From Deltaproteobacteria bacterium (GTDB taxonomy: Bacteria; Desulfobacterota; DSM-4660; Desulfatiglandales; Desulfatiglandaceae), in NCBI GenBank assembly GCA_018644785.1, contig JABGPV010000251.1, forward strand, positions 1-7,290: a DNA stretch of 7,290 nucleotides, written 5' to 3'. Below are positions 1 through 5,570 of this stretch, piece by piece. The notes under the pieces were generated by a model. The model saw only the letters and a list, made by a program, of their open reading frames with translations, ran no database searches and was not told the origin of the DNA. The position numbers and the translations under genes are program-made. The first letter of the stretch is position 1. Every line of letters starts with the position of its first letter.

Positions 1-147
1 GTAGTGTTGGCCGGTATGAACGATCCGCCAGGACAGCTTCCGTTCAGCCAACGCCGCACCGCGCGCTTTGAGCGCCCGCACCACCGGCGCCAGTTTCATG
101 AAATTAGGCCGCGCCCCCGCCACCAGATCAATCACATTATCGGACAT
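1..147 (-). CDS. wecB: UDP-N-acetylglucosamine 2-epimerase (non-hydrolysing), N-terminal fragment
   Basis: The reverse strand from 147 reads 49 open codons to the window edge; the rest of the gene lies to the left. The peptide begins MSDNVIDLVAGARPNFMKLA and ends RIVHTGQHY. The GARPNFMKLAPVVRAL block near residues 11-26 and the HTGQHY motif at 44-49 are the hallmark N-terminal motifs of the WecB family of UDP-GlcNAc 2-epimerases. These are cytoplasmic enzymes that interconvert UDP-GlcNAc and UDP-ManNAc for surface polysaccharide synthesis. The ATG at 147 is preceded on its own strand by GAGGGA (153-158) at a good distance, which supports this start. The gene is divergent from the regulatory operon and is probably the first gene of a separate leftward unit. 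Recognition is from remembered family motifs; a closely related sugar-nucleotide epimerase such as the WbpI type cannot be excluded from 49 residues. Confidence 0.88.
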   Translation of the reverse strand, partial: MSDNVIDLVAGARPNFMKLAPVVRALKARGAALAERKLSWRIVHTGQHY

Positions 148-205
148 TCAGTTCCCTCACTTGTCGACAAGATCCCCGCCAAAATCATTTCCAAGTTTTC
201 TGTTT

Positions 206-234
206 TATATATAACGAATCATCAGACGTAGCAA
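206..234 (-). promoter_or_regulatory. Candidate sigma-70 promoter for the epimerase gene
   Basis: Read on the minus strand, TTGCTA (234-229) is a 4/6 match to the -35 element. It is followed after exactly 17 bp by TATATA (211-206), a 5/6 match to the -10 element. Transcription would start near 199, giving a leader of about 50 nt before the ATG at 147. The spacing is ideal, but the A+T-rich setting makes chance matches likely, so this is a candidate only. Confidence 0.4.
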
Positions 235-305
235 TTGGAAAAGATAAATTGGAGCGAGCCCATACGACGAAACTTGTTTCTGATTTTGAAACGAGAGAGC
301 AAACC

Positions 306-323
306 TCGGAGGAAAAACTCCGA
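306..323. repeat. Small perfect inverted repeat (hairpin or operator)
   Basis: TCGGAG (306-311) and CTCCGA (318-323) form a 6-bp perfect dyad separated by six bases. No T-tract follows, so it is not an intrinsic terminator. It lies about 100 bp upstream of the sensor gene and could be a protein-binding site or a leader hairpin. A dyad this short may be chance. Confidence 0.3.
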
Positions 324-425
324 ATATTGAGTTCCAGTTGATGTTTAATGGCTTGCGTCATCCCCGGAAATCTTGTAGTTTTTTAAATCTGATTTTTCAA
401 GTGGGTCGTTCCAGCAAGGTTAATC

Positions 426-2723
426 ATGTACAGAATTTTGATCGCATGCTTCTTTGTTCTGCTGTCGGCAGCTTTTTCCGCCGCAGAATCAGGGGAACCG
501 ATTAAGGATAAAACCTCACTGACACTTTGGATCATCCCGTTCGAACCCCCCGTCGAGATTATCCATCTGGAAGAGACAGTCCCCTTTAAAGACCAATTGT
601 CCTGGTTCAACCGAAAATGGGCTGGTTCAAACCTCACGGTTCTGAATACGACCGTTGACTGGATGGTAGATCAGCTGGTCGTATGGAATCCCGAATTCGA
701 TCTGCCTAACTGGTCTTTGATTTGTGGGCAGGAGAAGACGCTGGAAACCCTTGGTCAGTTTGCAAAGGAAAACCATGTAGATTTACGCGTCCGGTTTCTC
801 ACATGGAAAACGATTGTCAGTGGGTTGGAAAATGAGATCAACTCCCGCCTGGAAGGGGCTCTCGGAGAGGTGTACCGCGCACCGGATGTTGTTCAGATAG
901 GCTCTACATGGGCGCCGTATTTTGCCGAGAAAAAGATTCTACTGTCACCCGAGCATACGTCAGAAAACTTGTTGTGGCGCAAAATACGAGATGTCCCTGT
1001 TTCTCTGCCCTACACGATCGATGTGAGGCTGATGTTCTATTGGAAGAAATTGCCCGGGGATTCAAAGCCGTTTCGCGATATTTTGAAAAACGCCTCTAAC
1101 TGGCAGGGAATTATTGATGCGCTTTCAGACCTTGTACTGGACGAAAATAATCCCTCTCCGCCCATGGTCATGCCGGTCGGTTTGACATTCAATCTGTTTC
1201 ATGATTTTGTTCCTCTGGTATGGGCTTCCGGTGACCCATTCTTTGTTGAAACAATATTCGGGACCCGGACGAATATGGGCAATCAAGCCTCGCTGCGGGT
1301 TCCATGCCTTATCTCACAAAACGCCACAACTATTGGCAAAAAGGGCCGATCCTACCGCGTTATCTCTTTTCCGGAAATGAGCCACGAAACCGCTGCCCGC
1401 CATTTCATGGAAGGGGTAGACTATGTTGCCATCATCCAACCGGCGGCATTCATATCTCGATGGCGAAAAAACTTCATGCAATACGTGTCCACCTCTCCGG
1501 AAGCCTTCTGGGATTCTGCCGGCATGGCGCTTTTGCCGGCGATGTTTAAGGGGGGGACGGATTTGATGGTGGTGAATGGCACCGGGGAAAAACGGCTCGC
1601 TTTTCAATTGGCGCGCTTTCTGGCGTCTGATGATAAGCATACGGCCATTGCTGCCAAAAATGGATATTTGCCGGCGCAGAACCGTGATTTCGGGCTTGGG
1701 GTGCTGCTTGATATGCTGGGCGGACCTTCCTGCAAGGGCGCGAAAAACGCCATTGGGTTGATCCAAACGGCAATGAAAAATGGGCGGGAATACGCCTGTA
1801 CCCCCGAATGGCCGACCCGGATGGAATCCATTGAAATTCTCGAAGCGATGCAGATACTCTGGCGTCGAATCGGAGAAGGAAACACCGAGCGGGTTCGGAA
1901 ATATGCCGGGAAAGCGGAGTTGATGATAAATTCACGCATCTACTGGCCGGCTTCATTCTGGGTGATGGCGAAGCAATTATGGCCGGCGATCACGTTTATC
2001 CTGGCCCTTGGATTCCTGGGATTATATTTGCATAGCAGAAAAATCGCCTGGCGAAACAGGTTGTTGCGAATCGCCGTGGATTCTCTCAGGAGACGTGATT
2101 ATGTGCTGGTATCCCGCGCCGGGGCCTTTGTCAGCGACTGCCATCAAACCCCTCAAAAGGACTGTAGCGTTTTCTCGGAATATCTCTATGATTTGAGAGC
2201 CAGAACGCTGCGCCTGGAGGAAAACATCCGTAAAGACCTTGAACATTCCGGTGACCGTCGTTTCCCAATTTCCAACCTGATCCATGAGGCGTGGGAAAAC
2301 GCAGAGAGTCAATACAGGGTCGCCTATCCATCCCAAGAGGACCCACCGCGCAAACCGGTTATCAAAGACGATCTCGATCATTTAAAGGTTTGCCACATGC
2401 CGTATGTTTTGGTTGCCATACTCCAGGACTGGTTTTACAATTGTATGAAAAATGATCTTTACGCATCGGGTTATATTGAAATACGATTGTGGCAGGGAAA
2501 ACGAAAAGCCCAGGGGCTGGCGATTTATTCACCCTATTCGGGGACATTCATCCATGATCAACCCTTTGGCCCCTTGCCCGAGAGGGTATTCGACCTCATG
2601 TGTGAACAGTCAAAAGCAGCTTATGGCCGGATCCCAATCACAAAAGAGATTGAAAGGGACAAGTGGGACAAGCCTGCTCAAAAATGCACCGTTATTTATC
2701 TACCCGCACCGATTAAAGGTTAA
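426..2723 (+). CDS. Membrane sensor: solute-binding domain, one TM helix, degenerate histidine-kinase-like domain
   Basis: The 765-aa product starts with a signal peptide (residues 1-20; hydrophobic core IACFFVLLSAAF, cleavage probably near SAA/ES). Residues about 30-500 resemble family 1 (MalE-type, sugar-binding) extracellular solute-binding proteins. Landmarks are APDVV at 152-156, LPYTIDVRLMFYW near 194-206, and KGGTDLMVVNGTGEKRLA with LARFLAS followed by GYLPAQ near 375-418. A single membrane helix lies at about 518-536, followed by a basic stop-transfer stretch, placing about 230 residues in the cytoplasm. Residues 655-700 recall the N-box of HATPase domains (ILQDWFYNCMKN, then YIEIRLW). 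The ATP-binding glycine motifs are not recognisable (YSPYSGTF is the nearest), and I see no H-box with a phosphorylatable His. It is probably a pseudo-kinase sensor. No ABC permease genes adjoin it, which argues for sensing over transport. The ribosome-binding site is weak (AAGG, 416-419). The ligand is unknown. Confidence 0.78.
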   Translation: MYRILIACFFVLLSAAFSAAESGEPIKDKTSLTLWIIPFEPPVEIIHLEETVPFKDQLSWFNRKWAGSNLTVLNTTVDWMVDQLVVWNPEFDLPNWSLICGQEKTLETLGQFAKENHVDLRVRFLTWKTIVSGLENEINSRLEGALGEVYRAPDVVQIGSTWAPYFAEKKILLSPEHTSENLLWRKIRDVPVSLPYTIDVRLMFYWKKLPGDSKPFRDILKNASNWQGIIDALSDLVLDENNPSPPMVMPVGLTFNLFHDFVPLVWASGDPFFVETIFGTRTNMGNQASLRVPCLISQNATTIGKKGRSYRVISFPEMSHETAARHFMEGVDYVAIIQPAAFISRWRKNFMQYVSTSPEAFWDSAGMALLPAMFKGGTDLMVVNGTGEKRLAFQLARFLASDDKHTAIAAKNGYLPAQNRDFGLGVLLDMLGGPSCKGAKNAIGLIQTAMKNGREYACTPEWPTRMESIEILEAMQILWRRIGEGNTERVRKYAGKAELMINSRIYWPASFWVMAKQLWPAITFILALGFLGLYLHSRKIAWRNRLLRIAVDSLRRRDYVLVSRAGAFVSDCHQTPQKDCSVFSEYLYDLRARTLRLEENIRKDLEHSGDRRFPISNLIHEAWENAESQYRVAYPSQEDPPRKPVIKDDLDHLKVCHMPYVLVAILQDWFYNCMKNDLYASGYIEIRLWQGKRKAQGLAIYSPYSGTFIHDQPFGPLPERVFDLMCEQSKAAYGRIPITKEIERDKWDKPAQKCTVIYLPAPIKG

Positions 2724-2752
2724 GCGTAACATCTGAACATCTGAACCTTTAA
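2713..2752. repeat. Inverted repeat and short tandem repeat at the sensor/receiver gene junction
   Basis: TTAAAGGTT (2713-2721) and AACCTTTAA (2744-2752) are perfect 9-bp reverse complements. They enclose a 22-nt loop that holds most of the sensor stop codon and a tandem AACATCTG duplication (2728-2743). The stem is A+T-rich and has no U-tract after it, so it is not a clear terminator. It could tune mRNA stability or read-through between the two genes. The receiver's ribosome-binding site (2772-2778) lies beyond it. Confidence 0.35.
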
Positions 2753-2785
2753 ACCCATGAACGCCTACAAGAAAGGAGTACCGGC

Positions 2786-3238
2786 ATGCCTGTTGTCTGG
2801 ATTGTTGAGGACGAAAAACAATACCGGGAGACGGCAACGAAAATTGTTGCCCGTACGGGTGTTGACTTCAACACGGAAATTCATGTGGTTGAGTGGGATG
2901 GCCGCGAGGCGCTGACCGAGGAACAAAAGTCAAGGCCTGCCGATATGGTCATCCTGGATCTGAATCTAGGCCAGGGCATCAATGGAGTCGAAGCCCTCCG
3001 AAATATACCAGGCTTCGACCATAAGGAACCGAATATCTTCCATCCTTACGTGATTATCTGGTCCCATTTCGATGGTGAGCTTGAACTCTATGATATGCCC
3101 CCCGTCCACGATTTGCAGATCAACCTTAATCACGAAAGGGTTGTCCGAACCTACTGGAAGGCGGAAACAAACCTTGAGACCGCCTTGAAAGGTTTTTTTT
3201 CGAGGTTGCAGGAAGAGGGCGTCTATCATGGACCCTAA
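2786..3238 (+). CDS. Stand-alone response-regulator receiver protein
   Basis: This 150-aa protein is a CheY-like receiver with no output domain. Key residues are present: the acidic cluster E8-D9-E10 after the first strand (VVWIVEDE), the phospho-acceptor D58 (MVILDLNLG), S93 in the fourth strand (YVIIWSHFD) and K125 (YWKAETNLETAL) at the expected position of the conserved lysine. It is therefore likely to be a phosphorylatable cytoplasmic switch, although its kinase is unclear because the neighbouring sensor looks degenerate. The start is supported by a strong AAAGGAG (2772-2778) seven bases before the ATG. The region between D58 and S93 is longer than in CheY. Its last 11 bases overlap the next gene, so the two are probably translationally coupled. 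The likely partner is the AAA+ protein, with which it would make up a split NtrC-type regulator. That pairing is inference from gene order. Confidence 0.88.
   Translation: MPVVWIVEDEKQYRETATKIVARTGVDFNTEIHVVEWDGREALTEEQKSRPADMVILDLNLGQGINGVEALRNIPGFDHKEPNIFHPYVIIWSHFDGELELYDMPPVHDLQINLNHERVVRTYWKAETNLETALKGFFSRLQEEGVYHGP
3162..3202 (+). other. Hairpin with U-tract inside the receiver gene (possible attenuator)
   Basis: AAACCTT (3169-3175) pairs with AAGGTTT (3189-3195) around a 13-nt loop. After one mismatch, pairing can continue outward to 3162/3202 using part of an 8-T run (3193-3200). It resembles a weak intrinsic terminator placed just before the next gene's ribosome-binding site (3211-3218). 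It could lower expression of the AAA+ gene relative to the receiver. The core stem is A+T-rich and the U-tract is partly consumed by pairing, so strength is doubtful. Confidence 0.3.
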
Positions 3239-5318
3239 GCCGGAGAACAACCCTGAACAATCCCATCTGAATGATGAAACCTCCCATATTTCGGCTGATA
3301 TTTTTCTGATCTCCCATGACGGTAAAATCCCGGTTGGCGCCAAAAAATGGCTTAATCTTTATGTGAAAAAGCACATCAGGAAATCCCTGGATTCCGGAAC
3401 GGTCGCCGATCATCAACTGAGATTTATCCATATCACCGATACAAGTGTTTATACACCGAACATTCAGGATGAATTTCCGGAATTGGCCGACAATCGGCAA
3501 TACTTTGGTGAACTTGACGGGAGCGAGAAGATACAACTGCAGTTACACGGTGTGCTCAATTTTTTACTGTTTGCGCGAGAATCCCCGGCCATTATCGTTA
3601 CGACCCAAGAGGGGATGGAAAAACTGAGGGGCGCTCCCGGATCGGATTCACATGTTCAGGACCTGAGAGACGATGCCTTTATCATTTTTGTGACCGATGA
3701 AGAAGGCATGAAATCGGCCAAGGAGAACCGGATCCACGCCGTCCCCTGGCAGGACCAATCCCAGGAACCTGTTATTGAGCGGGTTTTTCTTTTTCAGAAA
3801 ACCAGAGGGATTAAAGGTTTCAGCCGTGTCACCCAGGGGGTCCGGAGAAAAATAATCGATTACGGTAAAAAACCGGAAAGCAGGAAAACCCACCATCCCG
3901 TATTGATCACCGGCGAAAGCCGGACCGGAAAAGAGTTGATTGCCAATGCCCTTTATCATGTTTCAGGGTTGGATGAAGGGAAATTTATTGCCGTTGCCTG
4001 TGGGACTTTTACCCAAAGCCTGTTACTCAGTGAAATATTCGGATACTGGCCGGGGGCGTTTACCAGCAGTGACCGCCATGGGGGCATGGGCCTCATGGAG
4101 AGTGCCGCAAACGGCGCCCTGCTCGTGGATGACATCGATGCCGCAGAAGATCCCACGGGGTTACAAGGCGCTTTTCTCCGTTGCCTGATTTCCGACCCGC
4201 CTTCGTACCGGCGGGTGGGAGCGCGGCCTTCAAAAAAGCCCCTCAGCGAAACAGCCGAAACCTGGCTGATGTTTACGCTCAACAAGCCCGTTAGAGACAT
4301 GATCAAGTCCGGGAAATTGAGGGAGGATTTCCTGTTCCGGTTTCAAAGGATTATTCAATCACCACCCCTATCCGCGCGGCCCAAAGATATTCCACAAATC
4401 GCCCTGTCGCTCTGGAAGGAGAGTCGACTGGAGGGCCGACCCTTGACCATTCCTGTTTTGCGGCATCTTCGGTATCTCAAAACAGACTGGGACGCGAATG
4501 CGGGGGAGCTGCAGGCGCTTCTTTTTCTGGCCTACGAACGTCTCCATGAGAATAAACTGATGACCTGGACCCAGGCGATTAATGCCGTACTGGAAAGGGG
4601 TGAAGATTACCTTGCGTGGTACGAAAATTACCCGAAAGGGGATGGCTCGCCCAGGCCGGAGATATACGGTTCAGGTCGGTTTTCCGAGGGGGCACCGGAC
4701 AATACTGGAAAAACAGGCATCATCTCATGTGAATTCCCCGAAAAACGCCGTGAAACGTTGGAACTGCTGAAAGATGAGATCCGGAATAAACCCAATATCC
4801 GCTTTGAAATTGATGTTATAAAAAGAGTCTGCAATATCGAATCCCAAGAAACAATTTGTGAAAGCGAGTTGCTGGAGAAAAAGAAATCCTATGAAGGCTA
4901 CCGGCACTGGTACGCCCTCGGAATAGGCCGGCAAACTGATGCAGACAACGAATCCACCATGGTTCGCTTGCTTGAAAACATGTTCTCACAAAAAGACCTG
5001 TCCGACTTGAAGACAAGCTTTGGCAACAAGGGGGGGGCCGGAAGAATCCACTGTTACAAAGTGCTTCTGTTTCTGGCCCTGCATCCTCAAAATGCCATAA
5101 AACGAAAAGAAATGTCTGCGATCCTCTGGGACCGAAAAGGGCGAAAACCGTTGACTTCCTTTGAAACCCACCGGGAGATCCTCATCCGACTCCTGGGGAT
5201 AGATACAGAAAAGAGCCCTTTAAAAAAGCATGAAACCTATGAAAATGAACAACTTATGCTTGAGTATGTTCAAAACGAGTGGAAAATCCGCCTGAAAACA
5301 GTCCCCCCAGCCATCTGA
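3228..5318 (+). CDS. AAA+ enhancer-binding-type transcription activator with winged-helix-like C-terminus
   Basis: This 696-aa protein has a sigma-54 activator AAA+ core at about 195-432. Motifs in order: Walker A GESRTGKE (229-236; usually GESGTGKE), loop GAFTSS (276-281; usually GAFTGA), Walker B LLVDDID (298-304; usually FLDEIG), sensor I N352, REDFLFRF (365-372) carrying the arginine-finger residues, SPPLSARPKDIP (378-389), and WDANAGEL (421-428) where WPGNVREL is usual, so the sensor II Arg is Gly426. The sigma-54-contacting Phe and Thr of the loop are kept. Residues 23-190 form an alternating strand/helix domain I do not recognise. The C-terminus lacks a Fis-type helix-turn-helix. Residues about 606-660 (YKVLLFLALHPQNAIKRKEM, then ILWDRKG) resemble the winged helix of OmpR/SARP-type regulators. 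The start overlaps the receiver gene by 11 bp, with GGAAGAGG at 3211-3218 nine bases upstream. Its likely target is the sigma-54 promoter of the next gene. Confidence 0.85.
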   Translation: MDPKPENNPEQSHLNDETSHISADIFLISHDGKIPVGAKKWLNLYVKKHIRKSLDSGTVADHQLRFIHITDTSVYTPNIQDEFPELADNRQYFGELDGSEKIQLQLHGVLNFLLFARESPAIIVTTQEGMEKLRGAPGSDSHVQDLRDDAFIIFVTDEEGMKSAKENRIHAVPWQDQSQEPVIERVFLFQKTRGIKGFSRVTQGVRRKIIDYGKKPESRKTHHPVLITGESRTGKELIANALYHVSGLDEGKFIAVACGTFTQSLLLSEIFGYWPGAFTSSDRHGGMGLMESAANGALLVDDIDAAEDPTGLQGAFLRCLISDPPSYRRVGARPSKKPLSETAETWLMFTLNKPVRDMIKSGKLREDFLFRFQRIIQSPPLSARPKDIPQIALSLWKESRLEGRPLTIPVLRHLRYLKTDWDANAGELQALLFLAYERLHENKLMTWTQAINAVLERGEDYLAWYENYPKGDGSPRPEIYGSGRFSEGAPDNTGKTGIISCEFPEKRRETLELLKDEIRNKPNIRFEIDVIKRVCNIESQETICESELLEKKKSYEGYRHWYALGIGRQTDADNESTMVRLLENMFSQKDLSDLKTSFGNKGGAGRIHCYKVLLFLALHPQNAIKRKEMSAILWDRKGRKPLTSFETHREILIRLLGIDTEKSPLKKHETYENEQLMLEYVQNEWKIRLKTVPPAI

Positions 5319-5356
5319 CTCAGTGAGAGATGTTCATGAGTCACTGAGAGATGTCC
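5317..5356 (+). repeat. Tandem 19-bp direct repeat, 21-bp phasing: candidate activator binding sites
   Basis: GACTCAGTGAGAGATGTTC (5317-5335) and GAGTCACTGAGAGATGTCC (5338-5356) match at 16 of 19 positions, including a 10-base identical core TGAGAGATGT. The offset is 21 bp, two turns of B-DNA, so both copies face the same side of the helix. Each copy has a small dyad near its start (CTCAGTGAG perfect in copy 1, TCACTGA in copy 2). The pair begins at the stop codon of the activator gene and ends about 107 bp before the -24 element, a typical distance for enhancer sites of sigma-54 activators. The AAA+ protein encoded just upstream is the obvious candidate binder. Confidence 0.65.
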
Positions 5357-5570
5357 TGCGGCCACATCCCCATTCAATGACCCTGCTCAAATTTGAATTT
5401 TACATTTGAATATTAGTATCTTATGGCTGATTCAGGCTTTGAATTTATGGCCCATGGTTTTGCGGCACATAAATTGCTAATTGTCTCCCTGGTACGGGAC
5501 ATTCCAGCCCCTATGATTTTCAGACGGGGTCATTTTCGTTTAATCAACAGGTCATCAAAAGGAGACAGAT
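5319..5570 (+). other. Regulatory intergenic region upstream of the hydrolase gene
   Basis: This 252-bp region has no gene. From left to right it holds most of the tandem repeat (to 5356), a distinctly A+T-rich stretch (about 5388-5450), the sigma-54 promoter (5463-5478), and a leader ending in AAGGAG (5559-5564) six bases before the ATG at 5571. In the A+T-rich part TTTGAAT occurs three times (5392-5398, 5405-5411, 5438-5444). Sigma-54 promoters often need DNA bending between enhancer and promoter. No clear IHF consensus was found, but the A+T-rich spacer could serve as the flexible segment. No intrinsic terminator for the upstream operon is visible. Confidence 0.65.
5463..5478 (+). promoter_or_regulatory. 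Sigma-54 (-24/-12) promoter of the GH5-GH18 gene
   Basis: CGGCACATAAATTGCT aligns with the consensus TGGCACG-N4-TTGCW. The invariant GG (5464-5465) and GC (5476-5477) are separated by exactly 10 bp, and only the first T and the seventh G of the consensus differ. Transcription would start near 5488-5489, giving a leader of about 80 nt. It lies between a gene for a sigma-54 activator-class AAA+ protein and a secreted enzyme gene, with phased repeats upstream, which makes a chance match unlikely. Confidence 0.8.

Larger units (their letters stand above)
148..425. other. Divergent intergenic region (epimerase / sensor operon)
   Basis: This 278-bp stretch has no convincing coding potential on either strand. 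It holds the ribosome-binding site of the epimerase (153-158, minus strand), the candidate leftward promoter at 206-234, and a small perfect inverted repeat at 306-323. It ends with a weak ribosome-binding site, AAGG at 416-419, for the sensor gene. I scanned the plus strand for GG-N10-GC (sigma-54) and found none; no strong rightward sigma-70 promoter stands out either. How the regulatory operon is transcribed is therefore not evident from the sequence. Confidence 0.6.

Noticed and set aside
4..231. 75-codon plus-strand open frame at the left edge
   Set aside because: It lies antisense to the well-supported epimerase start, has no recognisable protein similarity and no good ribosome-binding site.
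401..417. GTGGGTCGTTCCAGCA as a sigma-54 promoter for the sensor operon
   Set aside because: The GG to GC spacing is 9 or 8 bp instead of 10, the flanking bases do not match, and it is too close to the start codon.
383..637. 84-codon minus-strand open frame overlapping the sensor gene start
   Set aside because: It is antisense to the signal peptide and binding-domain coding region and has no domain features.
987..1000. A third copy of the repeat core (GAGATGTCCCTG) inside the sensor gene
   Set aside because: It matches only part of the core, lies within conserved coding sequence and has no partner copy at 21 bp.
426..1950. An ABC sugar transporter operon suggested by the solute-binding domain
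   Set aside because: No permease or ATPase gene is adjacent, and the binding domain is fused to a membrane anchor and a cytoplasmic signalling-like domain.
1314..1956. Overlapping minus-strand open frames of 111-150 codons inside the sensor gene
   Set aside because: They are rich in Arg, Ser and Pro, typical of antisense shadows, and lie within a gene with clear domain motifs.
5393..5419. TTGAAT plus TAGTAT as a sigma-70 promoter for the hydrolase
   Set aside because: The spacer is only 15 bp and both hexamers are weak, while a much better sigma-54 element lies downstream.
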